This document shows, in pieces, positions 1 to 8,384 of a stretch of DNA of 35,713 bases. The position numbers and the translations under genes were made by a program. Position 1 is the first letter of the stretch. Each line of letters starts with the position of its first letter. The notes beneath the pieces are model-generated. The model made no database searches. It saw nothing but the letters and a program-made list of their open reading frames with translations, and was not told the origin of the DNA. Source of the stretch: Candidatus Onthocola gallistercoris (GTDB lineage: Bacteria; Bacillota; Clostridia; Lachnospirales; Lachnospiraceae); the NCBI GenBank assembly GCA_018715345.1, contig DVLT01000048.1, positions 1-35,713 on the forward strand. The letters are read 5' to 3'.

Positions 1-544
1 TTTTCCAGCAAAATAATTATACTGCGCTGTATGTCGACCTCCTCTTGGAGGTCGTGAATTGAAAGGCCTAGCAGAACGTTTCCGCATTTTTCTACCTGTA
101 GTCGACCTCCTCTTGGAGGTCGTGAATTGAAAGTTACACGCAAACTTATCATAAGGCGGATGGATACAGTCGACCTCCTCTTGGAGGTCGTGAATTGAAA
201 GATTGCAGCAGGATTTTGAAAGGCTGACCGGAGAAATGTCGACCTCCTCTTGGAGGTCGTGAATTGAAAGATACGTCAACCTGGAACTGGATCCGGCCAG
301 CTGCCTGGTCGACCTCCTCTTGGAGGTCGTGAATTGAAAGATGATGTTCATCATTTACAATCTCGTCGGATTCAAAGTCGACCTCCTCTTGGAGGTCGTG
401 AATTGAAAGGTCCTCTCCCGCTCCGCCTTACTGATCCGGTCCTTGTCGACCTCCTCTTGGAGGTCGTGAATTGAAAGGATACACCAGAGATACTGGAAGG
501 AGGATTGAAAGGTCGATCTCCTCTTGGAGATCTTGAATTGAAAG
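1..544 (+). CRISPR. CRISPR array, type I-C-like repeats, trailer end
   Basis: Eight 33-nt repeats start at 33, 101, 169, 238, 308, 377, 445 and 512. They are separated by seven spacers of 34 to 37 nt, and bases 1-32 are the end of another spacer, so the array continues off the left edge. Each repeat begins GTCGACCTCC and ends ATTGAAAG, with an 8-bp stem (CGACCTCC/GGAGGTCG) closed by a TCTT loop. The length, the stem and the ATTGAAAG tail match repeats of type I-C systems. The tail and the degenerate last repeat both put the leader on the left and the trailer on the right. No cas gene is in the window. The repeat family assignment is by resemblance; the coordinates are read directly. Confidence 0.97.
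512..544 (+). repeat. Degenerate terminal CRISPR repeat with compensatory stem change
   Basis: The last repeat differs from the other seven at three positions: repeat base 6 C to T, base 19 G to A and base 22 G to T. Bases 6 and 19 face each other in the stem, so the first two changes keep a Watson-Crick pair. The third change only opens the terminal C-G pair. Degenerate last repeats are usual at the trailer end. Confidence 0.95.
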
Positions 545-653
545 GGACATCGGTGTACGTTCTCCAAATACCATTAGAGGAACCAGAGTATACAGACTTT
601 CGTGTATAGATTACAGGAAAACCGGCTTGGTGCAGGTAACATTGGGGCTGATT

Positions 654-1065
654 TTAATTTCTAAAATTAATATGGAACTGAGTTTTGATTACGCCCTGTA
701 AAAGTTGCGATAAATTAATATTATGTTCTAAGGCTAAGGCATTAAGTCAAGCCGGAAGTGTGAGTGTACGGTTTATAGATTTGTTTTTTTGCTGATCGGA
801 CAGATGGCATATAGACATCGATTAAAACCGCATATTCATTTCCACTTGTGTTCACTTTCTGCAAAGGCGTTGGTTTAGGGATTTTTTCACCATCTTCTTC
901 TAATCCATACAATACGCAGCCCAAAAGTTCCCGCGCAGAGATAAGCGCATCATCAGCGTCTACTCCGCTTGTAGCAATATCAAGATCTGGAAATGTGACA
1001 GAAATTTCCTGGCCGGGTTCATATGTGAAGATTGCCGGATAAAAATAACGTTCAATTTTTTTCAT
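654..1065 (-). pseudogene. hicB: hicB-type antitoxin, frameshift plus internal stop
   Basis: The intact reading frame (742-1065) gives a HicB-like N-terminal half: MKKIERYFYPAIF, then TFPDLDIATSG and ARELLGCVLYGLEEDGEKIP, the partial RNase H-like fold of HicB antitoxins. The frame ends early. In the neighbouring frame the expected C-terminal DNA-binding part continues: NRTLTLPA, stop, LNALALEHNINL, SQLLQGVIK, ending at 654. The frame changes near a run of seven T (784-790, plus strand), and the internal TGA at 747-749 sits where this family has Trp. Joined, the protein would be about 136 residues, the usual HicB length. A ribosome site AGGAGAT precedes the start. With two lesions the antitoxin is probably inactive. 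The family call is by recognition of the motifs. Confidence 0.85.
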
Positions 1066-1103
1066 CGTGATATCTCCTATCCATTTGATTTAAGGGGACA
1101 GTC

Positions 1104-1245
1104 CTATAGGAAAAGTAGCCAGGACTGCTTTTCAATACTATCAAGAGTCTTTTGCGGAATGCCAATGTCCGGATGTTTGTGGCGGTTTGTTCCTTTTTAT
1201 TGCATGATTGAATGAATGAGGACTCCCTATACTGCTTATTTCATA
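1104..1245 (-). pseudogene. hicA: hicA toxin remnant
   Basis: On the minus strand, directly upstream of the hicB relic, the frame ending at 1104 reads KGTNRHKHPDIGIP, then QKTLDSIEKQSWL. This resembles the C-terminal half of HicA mRNA interferases, where a G-S-H-H-x-F/Y-x-H-P motif carries the catalytic His and a TL-x-SI-x-KQAG motif ends the protein. The His of the usual GSHH pair is not conserved as such (GTNRHKHP). Upstream the same frame has stops at 1197-1199 and further left, although an ATG near 1245 lies at about the right distance. The order hicA then hicB and the gap of under 40 bases match the standard module. This is a decayed fragment; the similarity is short. Confidence 0.6.
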
Positions 1246-1656
1246 TTATCAATATTTTGATGGCTTTCTTTGAAGGATAATCTTTTATGTAGCATATCCC
1301 TTTAATAATATCATGATAACACATATTATAATATTTGCCGATGAGAATGACACACATTTTTGCATATGTCTAAAGATACTGACAATAAAACCTTTGTGAA
1401 AAAATTGTTCTGATTTAAAACAACAATAGAAATTTGAAGATAAGGAGCAGTAATTTTTTCGGACATAGATAGTTCCTTTTGGTGTCGAATGGAGTACTTG
1501 AATCAAAGGACAAAGGATGATACTAAAATTAGTTGGATTATATATAGGTTTCCGGATATGATGAGGAGTGTTTATAAAATGGATCAAGAGGATACATTGT
1601 ACACTCCCCCATTTTATGCTAAACTAAATAAAAATTACTATAAAGGCGGGGATATG
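1246..1656. other. Intergenic region before the defence operon
   Basis: AT-rich, with no convincing gene. A TATAAT at 1327-1332 could be a -10 element for the operon to the right, but no good -35 lies at 17 bases. The downstream frame is open from 1489, yet the residues before 1657 look like translated intergenic sequence and have no ribosome site. Confidence 0.5.
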
Positions 1657-3141
1657 ATGCCGGTTTTTGATTTTAAAAATGCGCCGGAAGAGGCGAAGGA
1701 GCCGGAATGTACTTATAAAGTTTTTTATTCCAGTGAACCTGAAGCAAGCGGGGAACATCCGATTCTCATACTTGATAATAGCGCGGGTGAATTAAAACAT
1801 CATTCCAGAGGTTCATTTACCAATCCATCCAAGCAAACAGCATTTGAATTTAAAGGCGATAAAGGGACCGTCCGCACAGATATTTTGCAGATCGACGCCC
1901 GGTTTGTCAGTCTTTTAAAATGGCTGGGAGAGAATCGGATCAATGTGCGTCTTTCCGGAGAAGATCGGGAAGAAGGGTATGCCGTATATAAGATCCGGGA
2001 AATCGCCTTTGGCGGCGGCGTGAAGCTTTCTGCGGAGGATGGCTTTCTCCAGTTTATGATCGAACGGCTGTTGGCCAGTGACGCGCCGCCGAAAGAATTG
2101 CCGGATGAAGATGCGGAAGAAAACGGCGACAGTATGAAACTGACCAGCATTCAGAGTATCACGGATTTTATGAACTGTGCCGGAAGGACCTTGCCGGATA
2201 ATATCCGACTTTGGGCCAGAAGGAATCTGACAGTGGCTTGTTCCCACGAAGTATCGGCGGAAGAACGTCGGCATGCGCACCGAGCCCTTTCCATCATGAT
2301 GAACATCCACTGGAAAGGCAACTATTTTCAGGCCATTGATCCAAAGGAAGCACGAAGGATACTGGATGAGGAACTTTACGGCATGGAACAGGTGAAACAG
2401 AGGATCATCGAGACGATCATCCAGATCAACCGGACCCATACGTTGCCGGCCTACGGCCTTTTGCTGATCGGACCTGCAGGAACCGGGAAATCCCAGATAG
2501 CTTATGCGGTGGCCAGGATATTGAAACTGCCCTGGACAACTTTGGATATGAGTTCCATCAATGATCCGGAGCAGCTGACCGGCAGTTCCAGGATCTATGC
2601 CAATGCCAAACCGGGGATCATCATGGACGCCTTTTCCATGGCGGGTGAATCCAACCTGGTCTTTATCATCAATGAGCTGGACAAAGCGTCCTCGGGAAAA
2701 GGCAACGGCAATCCGGCGGATGTTTTGCTGACATTGCTGGACAATCTGGGATTTACGGATAACTATATGGAATGTATGATCCCCACATCCGGAGTCTATC
2801 CCATCGCCACGGCCAACGATAAAAGTCAGATCAGCGCGCCTCTCATGTCCCGGTTTGCGGTCATCGAAATACCGGATTATACCCCGGAGGAAAAGAAGGT
2901 TATCTTTTCCCGGTATGCGCTGCCGAAGGTGCTGAAGCGGATGGGTATGCGAAAAGAAGAGTGTGTGCTGACAGACGGCGGTCTGGACGCGGTCATCGAA
3001 CTTCACAGGGATACCAGCGGCATCCGGGATCTGGAGCAGGCTGCGGAACATCTGGCGGCCAATGCCCTGTATCAGATCGAAGTGGATCATGTGGACTCGG
3101 TCACATTTGACACGGAAATGGTAAGAAAACTTCTTGCCTGA
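1657..3141 (+). CDS. Lon-like AAA+ ATPase of the McrBC operon
   Basis: A 494-residue protein; the start is chosen at the second of two adjacent ATGs because AAAGGCGGGG lies about five bases upstream. The N-terminal 200 residues are not recognised. The C-terminal half is an AAA+ module most like the ATPase domain of Lon: LDEELYGMEQVKQRI before the P-loop, Walker A GPAGTGKS at residues 272-279, then the Walker B region LVFIINELDK at 334-343. The usual Walker B Asp is replaced by Asn339, while Glu340 is kept. A small helical AAA lid follows (SGIRDLEQAAEHLAANAL). There is no Lon protease domain with the Ser-Lys dyad. It ends 26 bases before mcrB, so it is very probably co-transcribed. It may be a remodelling or sensor ATPase for the restriction complex; that role is inference. 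Confidence 0.85.
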   Translation: MPVFDFKNAPEEAKEPECTYKVFYSSEPEASGEHPILILDNSAGELKHHSRGSFTNPSKQTAFEFKGDKGTVRTDILQIDARFVSLLKWLGENRINVRLSGEDREEGYAVYKIREIAFGGGVKLSAEDGFLQFMIERLLASDAPPKELPDEDAEENGDSMKLTSIQSITDFMNCAGRTLPDNIRLWARRNLTVACSHEVSAEERRHAHRALSIMMNIHWKGNYFQAIDPKEARRILDEELYGMEQVKQRIIETIIQINRTHTLPAYGLLLIGPAGTGKSQIAYAVARILKLPWTTLDMSSINDPEQLTGSSRIYANAKPGIIMDAFSMAGESNLVFIINELDKASSGKGNGNPADVLLTLLDNLGFTDNYMECMIPTSGVYPIATANDKSQISAPLMSRFAVIEIPDYTPEEKKVIFSRYALPKVLKRMGMRKEECVLTDGGLDAVIELHRDTSGIRDLEQAAEHLAANALYQIEVDHVDSVTFDTEMVRKLLA

Positions 3142-3167
3142 CAATAGGAATTGGAGAGTAGTAGTTT

Positions 3168-5186
3168 ATGATAGATAAAATACAGTTGGATCTGTTTTTG
3201 GAAAGTTACAGAAAAGAATTTGATACGAAACATTGGCCGGCAGCACGGGGAAAGTGGGAAGCAGTACAATGCTTCCAGGATCACTGGGATCTTGATGCCC
3301 GGGATTTTTCGGCCATGATGACGCAGGCGTTCTCAAAGACGCAGGCGTTTTCAAAAACGTCTGGCTTAATGGATGTTTATTCGCTTGAAAAGCTGACAGA
3401 ACTTGCAAAGGAAGCGCCGGAGGAAGTCCGGGCTTTATTTGCCGGGTTATTCGATGAGTGGACGGATATATACAAAAGGATAAAAGATTTCAAAAGCCGT
3501 TCTGCCAGACTGTTTGATAAGTATGGCTGCACCGCTGCCCAGCGTTACCAGTCGGAGTCGGCGGTCAGTATTTATCTGTGGCTCAGGTATCCGGACAAGT
3601 ATTATATCTATAAATTCTGGGAAGCAAAGAGGGTTTCCGGTCTGTTAAAAAGTGATTACGTATTTGATATCGGCGCGGATGAGGAAAATATCCGGAATTT
3701 TTATCATTTGTATGATGAAATATGCCAGGTGTTGGAGCAGAACGGGGAATGGAAAAAACTGCTGAAAGATCATTGGACGGAGTCCTGCTGGCCGGATACC
3801 CGGATTCGGACCCTTACATCGGATGTGGGGGCTTATATCAGTCAGCAGGGAGACGGTGGACTGGGAGAGGATGAACTGGATTTATCAGAGAAAGACTGGA
3901 TGAAACTTTTTGAGGATAAAGACGTGTTTGTTCCGGCCAGCTTTGTTATATTGGAACGGATGAAAGATTTCGGCGGACGCAGATCTTTTAACCAGCTGGC
4001 AGACAAATACGGCGGGACGCAAGACTTTTATGCAAAAGAGTCGCTGGCTCTCGCGCATCGGATCGCGGATAAGCTGGGATGTCATATGAAGATGGACGAA
4101 CGTGGCAAGGAAATCCTTTGGCCCATCCTCTATGACCGGGCGTATTCGGATACGGAACCCCAGGGCGGTTATATATGGAAACTGAAGGAGGAGCTTACAA
4201 AGGCTTTGGATCAGGCGGATAAGTCTGCCGGGGAGGATTCCGGCAAAGGATCGTCGGAGCCGGCGGCTGAGGAAATTCTGTCTGCCGGAAATGGCCATTC
4301 CTATACAAGAAAAGATTTTCTGTCCGAAGTTTATATGGAGCCGGGCCAGTATGACCGTATGAGGTTTACGCTGTTGAATAAAAAGAATATCATACTCCAG
4401 GGAGCGCCGGGAGTGGGAAAGACATTTGCGGCAAAAAGACTGGCCTATTCCATCATGGGAGAAAAGGACGAGGACCGGATCGAGTTTATCCAGTTTCATC
4501 AAAGCTACGCCTATGAAGACTTTGTCATGGGGTATAAACCGAGCGGAGACGGATTTGAGTTAAAATATGGGGTATTTTACCGGTTTTGCCAGAAGGCTGC
4601 CAAGGATCCGGACAGGGATTACTTTTTCATCATCGATGAGATCAACCGGGGCAATATAAGCAAGATCCTCGGAGAACTGCTGATGCTCATCGAAAGAGAT
4701 CACCGGGGTGAAGAAATCACATTGGCATATAATGGCGAGCCGTTTTCCGTTCCCGAACGTCTATATATTATCGGAATGATGAATACGACGGACAGGAGCC
4801 TGGCCCGGATCGACTACGCCCTGCGCAGAAGATTCAGCTTTTTCGAGATGAACCCGGCGTTTGAGCTGGCAGCGTTCCAAAACGACCAAAAGGCTCTGCA
4901 TAATAAAAAGCTGGACAAGCTGATCGAAGAAATCAAAAAATTGAATCAGGAGATCCGAAAGGATAAGTCTTTGGGCAAAGGCTTTTGCATCGGCCACAGT
5001 TATTTTTGCGGATGTAAGCGTCCGGGGGATTGCACAGATGCCTGGCTGCAGTCCATCGTGGATTATGACATCCTTCCCATGCTGGAGGAGTACTGGTTTG
5101 ATGATGAAAGCGCAGGAAGGCTTCGGGAGTGGCAGGATAGGCTGCATAAAGCCATCGCGCCCAAGGCAGACGGAGTATCTCAATGA
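3168..5186 (+). CDS. mcrB: McrB-type GTPase subunit of type IV restriction system
   Basis: A 672-residue protein. The C-terminal half is the McrB AAA+ motor: NIILQGAPGVGKTFAAKRLA (Walker A near residues 411-418), then FHQSYAYEDFVMGYKP, then Walker B FFIIDEINRGNISKILGELL near 485, and the sensor MMNTTDRSLARIDYALRRRF near 537-556. MNTTDRS is the McrB signature for guanine-nucleotide-dependent motors. The N-terminal 380 residues should hold the DNA-recognition domain; I do not recognise its fold, so the modification it senses is unknown. A short tandem duplication (QAFSKTQAFSKTS) lies near residue 53. In characterised McrBC, McrB hexamers bind modified DNA, translocate on it and partner with McrC for cleavage. 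The stop overlaps the mcrC start (ATGA). Start ATG is preceded by TTGGAGAGTAG. Confidence 0.93.
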   Translation: MIDKIQLDLFLESYRKEFDTKHWPAARGKWEAVQCFQDHWDLDARDFSAMMTQAFSKTQAFSKTSGLMDVYSLEKLTELAKEAPEEVRALFAGLFDEWTDIYKRIKDFKSRSARLFDKYGCTAAQRYQSESAVSIYLWLRYPDKYYIYKFWEAKRVSGLLKSDYVFDIGADEENIRNFYHLYDEICQVLEQNGEWKKLLKDHWTESCWPDTRIRTLTSDVGAYISQQGDGGLGEDELDLSEKDWMKLFEDKDVFVPASFVILERMKDFGGRRSFNQLADKYGGTQDFYAKESLALAHRIADKLGCHMKMDERGKEILWPILYDRAYSDTEPQGGYIWKLKEELTKALDQADKSAGEDSGKGSSEPAAEEILSAGNGHSYTRKDFLSEVYMEPGQYDRMRFTLLNKKNIILQGAPGVGKTFAAKRLAYSIMGEKDEDRIEFIQFHQSYAYEDFVMGYKPSGDGFELKYGVFYRFCQKAAKDPDRDYFFIIDEINRGNISKILGELLMLIERDHRGEEITLAYNGEPFSVPERLYIIGMMNTTDRSLARIDYALRRRFSFFEMNPAFELAAFQNDQKALHNKKLDKLIEEIKKLNQEIRKDKSLGKGFCIGHSYFCGCKRPGDCTDAWLQSIVDYDILPMLEEYWFDDESAGRLREWQDRLHKAIAPKADGVSQ

Positions 5187-6289
5187 CAAAGTATAAGGGT
5201 ATATTTATAAAAAACATATATTATATGCTGGCGTACGCTTTTGATGCCTTGAAAGCATCTGATCATAAAGACATACAGGTGGAACGCTTTGATAATATCC
5301 ACAACATGTTTGCATCCCTTTTATGCCGGGGGATCAGTACCCAGCTGAAGCAGGGGCTGTATAAAGAATACAGAGAAGAGCTGGAAGATCTGTCGACGGT
5401 GAGGGGAAAAATTAACATGCCGGGAACGATCCGGAGCCGTATGCAGCGCAAATGCACAGTGGCTTGTGAATTTGATGAACTTTCCGAGAATAATCTGCTG
5501 AATCAGATCGTGAAAACAACCGCCTTTTTGCTGATCCGCCATCCAAATCTGAATGGGGAATACAAAGCAGAATTGAAAAAAGAGATGCTGTATTTTGCGG
5601 AAGTGGATCTGATCGATCCGAAAACCATAAGGTGGAAGGATATACAGATCCAGAGAAACAGCCGCAATTACCGCCTGCTGCTGGCCATATGTTGGCTGAT
5701 CACAGAGGGCTTGCTTCTCACCACTGAAAAGGGCCAATATCATCTGGCCGCTTTAGTGGATTCGCAGAAGATGGAAGATCTGTATGAGAGATTTCTCCGC
5801 CAGTATTATATTCAGGAATACGAGCCGTATATACCGGGATTTTACGTACGGGATGAATGGATGGACTGGCAGACAGATGAGGATAAGACAGACGACGATA
5901 AGACAGGACTTCTTCCCAGGATGCATACCGATGTTACCATCACATACGGAAAAAAAGTATTGATCATGGATGCCAAGTATTATACGGAAAATCTGCAGGA
6001 ACACAAAGGCGTTCGGTCTGTACATTCCGATGACTTGTATCAGATATTTGCCTATGTGAAGAATAAAGAAGCGGCTCTTGTGAAGAATAGAGAAGATAAG
6101 GATTATGAAGTATCGGGGATGCTTCTGTATGCCCGTACCGAAGAGGAACTCCAGCCGGATCAGGTCTATCACTTGCTGGGCAATAAGTTCAGTGTCCGAA
6201 CATTGGATTTAAATACGGATTTTAAAAATATCCGAAAACAGCTGGATGACATTGTATATGAACATTTTGGGGTGAGTGTCAGGAGGTGA
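5183..6289 (+). CDS. mcrC: McrC-type nuclease subunit of type IV restriction system
   Basis: A 368-residue protein overlapping mcrB by four bases, typical of translational coupling. It has the McrC layout: an N-terminal region beginning FIKNIYYMLAYAF, a middle helical part (YERFLRQYYIQEY) and a C-terminal PD-(D/E)xK nuclease core. The likely catalytic residues are Asp250 (LPRMHTDVTI) and Asp263-Ala-Lys265 (KVLIMDAKYY), all present, so the enzyme looks intact. In known systems McrC joins the McrB hexamer, stimulates its GTPase and cuts the DNA. The sequence LLYARTEEELQPDQVYHLLG near the C-terminus is also typical of the family. Its stop lies inside the ribosome site of the next gene. Confidence 0.92.
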   Translation: MTKYKGIFIKNIYYMLAYAFDALKASDHKDIQVERFDNIHNMFASLLCRGISTQLKQGLYKEYREELEDLSTVRGKINMPGTIRSRMQRKCTVACEFDELSENNLLNQIVKTTAFLLIRHPNLNGEYKAELKKEMLYFAEVDLIDPKTIRWKDIQIQRNSRNYRLLLAICWLITEGLLLTTEKGQYHLAALVDSQKMEDLYERFLRQYYIQEYEPYIPGFYVRDEWMDWQTDEDKTDDDKTGLLPRMHTDVTITYGKKVLIMDAKYYTENLQEHKGVRSVHSDDLYQIFAYVKNKEAALVKNREDKDYEVSGMLLYARTEEELQPDQVYHLLGNKFSVRTLDLNTDFKNIRKQLDDIVYEHFGVSVRR

Positions 6290-6296
6290 TCCGGAC

Positions 6297-7508
6297 ATGA
6301 AAAAACAAAAAATATTTTTGCTTTGCCTGTTGGCGGCAGTATTTGTTTTTGACGGCTGCACTACCCGGGACAGTGAAATATATGGACAGGGAAAGGTGCT
6401 GGAATATGTGGACTCGGTCTGCCCGGAGCCCTATCACCTGACGGGAAAGACGCTGATCGAGGAAAGCCCGGATAATATGGAATATTATTTTGAGACGGAT
6501 AACCGGAAACTGTCCTTTAAAGCCAACAGCTATCTCAGCCCAGTGTGGATCGACGCAACACAGACCGGTTTTTACAGCCGGAAGATATCCTGTGATTATG
6601 TGTCCGTGGTACACGATCTGTACAGGGAGGATGTGAAAGCTGTACTGGAAACCGCGCCCAATTATATGGAAGATCATGGATGGATCTATCTGCTTTCCTT
6701 TTCGGATATCGGGCAGACGGTGGATACGATCCTTGCGGCGGATCAGATTTATGGACAGGAACTGGCGTATAATCCGCCGGAATTTTTGTCCGACCATCCG
6801 GTGACATCGGTCCATCTTGTATGGCAGCGCTCCGAGGAGGAGGCCCGGGAACACGAAACCTGGGTCAATATGACGGATGTGGGTATTACCGGACAGCATG
6901 ACCGGGAGGAACTTTATGACCGACTGGCGAATATCTACGCCCAGCTTTGTGTGGATGGAAAGATTGAAAATGCCGAAGGCGTTCCCCGGTCTTATCTGGC
7001 GGATAAGCATGTGGCCCTCCTGCCGGTGATCCTGCTTAACGGGAAGGAAATGCTTTATGATGACAATGATAATCCTTACGGCCCCTATGGCCTTACAACG
7101 GATGACTATAAATATTGCTGGTACAGTGAGGACAAAGATTCCTATATGATGGTCATTGATACCGGACTGATCTCGGAAAATATGAGTATGCCGTTGATCA
7201 TCCGGGAATATGTGAAGGCACTGGGGGGAAACTACAGTGTATCCGCTGACGGAGACAGGTACACCAGTACATGGACGATCGGGGCGGATCGGTGGGTGAT
7301 GAGATCGGATCACTCAGATGAAGGTATACGGTCGCTGGAGATCAGCAAAAACGGCCGTCCTTTGGATATTTCCTATATAACCGTGGATGATGATTTCAAC
7401 GTTTCGGCCACATTTTGCGTGGGAGTGACCGTCGAAGATTTTTGTCGGTTGTTTGATCTGAACTGGGAGATAGAGGAGAGCCAGGGAAAGATCCTTTTTA
7501 CATATTAA
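6297..7508 (+). CDS. Putative lipoprotein of unknown function
   Basis: A 403-residue protein. The ATG at 6297 is chosen because AGGAGGTGA lies just upstream, overlapping the mcrC stop. It begins MKKQKIFLLCLLAAVFVFDGC: a basic start, a hydrophobic segment and a Cys near residue 22, consistent with a lipoprotein signal, though VFDGC is a weak lipobox because Phe and Asp occupy the -3 and -2 positions. The mature part is rich in acidic and aromatic residues and I recognise no catalytic motif. Tight spacing after mcrC suggests shared transcription, but a membrane-anchored lipoprotein is not a normal McrBC partner, so a defence role is unproven. Confidence 0.8.
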   Translation: MKKQKIFLLCLLAAVFVFDGCTTRDSEIYGQGKVLEYVDSVCPEPYHLTGKTLIEESPDNMEYYFETDNRKLSFKANSYLSPVWIDATQTGFYSRKISCDYVSVVHDLYREDVKAVLETAPNYMEDHGWIYLLSFSDIGQTVDTILAADQIYGQELAYNPPEFLSDHPVTSVHLVWQRSEEEAREHETWVNMTDVGITGQHDREELYDRLANIYAQLCVDGKIENAEGVPRSYLADKHVALLPVILLNGKEMLYDDNDNPYGPYGLTTDDYKYCWYSEDKDSYMMVIDTGLISENMSMPLIIREYVKALGGNYSVSADGDRYTSTWTIGADRWVMRSDHSDEGIRSLEISKNGRPLDISYITVDDDFNVSATFCVGVTVEDFCRLFDLNWEIEESQGKILFTY

Positions 7509-7524
7509 ATGAGGAGGATAAGAA

Positions 7525-8355
7525 ATGTTAGCGGATTATCATGTACATACCGAGTACAGCGACGATTCGGTGTATCCGATGGAAGATGTGGTGAAAGACG
7601 CCATAGATATGGGACTGGATGAGATCTGCTTCACCGATCATGTGGATTACGGGATAAAACTCGACTGGGATTGTGGACAAGAGATACAGTATCGGGACGG
7701 CAATCCTTTTGCCAATGTGGACTACCCCAGATATATGGATGATATCCACAGGCTTCAAGAGGCATACAAAGACCGGATCACCATCCGGACCGGCCTGGAG
7801 TTCGGCATCCAGACCCATACCATTCCACAGTTTTGCAAACTGTACGACCGATATGCTTATGATTTTATTATCCTGTCCATCCACCAGGTGGAGGATAAGG
7901 AGTTCTGGACCCAGGATTTCCAGAGGGGACGGACTCAGAAGGAATATAATGAGCGTTATTATGAAGAAATGCTTGCTGTTATGAAAGAATACAAAGATTA
8001 CAGTGTTTTGGGCCATCTGGATCTGATCGCCCGGTACGACCCGGCGGGGATCTATCCCTTTGAAAAGGTTCGGCCCATGATCGAGGAAATCTTAAAAACC
8101 GCCATAGCGGACGGCAAAGGCATAGAGGTCAATACTTCTTCCCACCGGTACGGACTGACAGATACCATGCCGTCGATGAACATATTAAAACTGTATAGAC
8201 AGCTGGGTGGGGAGATCATCACCATCGGCAGCGACAGTCACAAGCCGGAACATCTGGGCGCCTATATACGGGAAACCCAGCAGATGTTAAAGGAACTGGG
8301 CTATAAACAGTTCTGCACCTACGAAAATATGCAGCCCATATTCCATGAGCTGTAA
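7525..8355 (+). CDS. hisK: Histidinol-phosphatase, PHP family
   Basis: A 276-residue protein of the usual HisJ/HisK length. It belongs to the PHP (polymerase and histidinol phosphatase) metal-dependent family: the N-terminal metal motif DYHVHTEYSDDS carries His6 and His8, followed by CFTDHVDYG, then GLEFGIQ, SIHQVEDKEFW, LGHLDLIARYD, and the C-terminal ITIGSDSHKPEHLG. These are the metal ligands of the TIM-like barrel in order. The enzyme hydrolyses L-histidinol phosphate to L-histidinol in histidine synthesis. GAGGAGGATAAGAA precedes the ATG. No other his gene is nearby. Some PHP proteins of this type have other phosphoester substrates, so substrate identity is likely rather than certain. 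Confidence 0.85.
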   Translation: MLADYHVHTEYSDDSVYPMEDVVKDAIDMGLDEICFTDHVDYGIKLDWDCGQEIQYRDGNPFANVDYPRYMDDIHRLQEAYKDRITIRTGLEFGIQTHTIPQFCKLYDRYAYDFIILSIHQVEDKEFWTQDFQRGRTQKEYNERYYEEMLAVMKEYKDYSVLGHLDLIARYDPAGIYPFEKVRPMIEEILKTAIADGKGIEVNTSSHRYGLTDTMPSMNILKLYRQLGGEIITIGSDSHKPEHLGAYIRETQQMLKELGYKQFCTYENMQPIFHEL

Positions 8356-8384
8356 AAATGCCGATATATCAGGAGGATTGAAAA

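Noticed and set aside
355-567. Minus-strand open frame of 70 codons in the CRISPR array
   Set aside because: It is made of translated repeats (the same residues recur) and has no ribosome site.
1489-1656. Upstream extension of the Lon-like ATPase frame
   Set aside because: No ribosome site at 1489, AT-rich intergenic composition, and a good site exists before 1657.
1915-3144. Long minus-strand frame opposite the Lon-like ATPase
   Set aside because: The plus strand has clear AAA+ motifs; the minus frame is rich in His/Arg and has no recognisable domain.
1-6289. cas genes belonging to the CRISPR array
   Set aside because: None of the proteins between the array and the defence operon resembles a Cas protein; they should lie left of the window, at the leader side.
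6279-7313. Long minus-strand frame opposite the lipoprotein gene
   Set aside because: A shadow of the plus-strand gene, which has a strong ribosome site and signal sequence.
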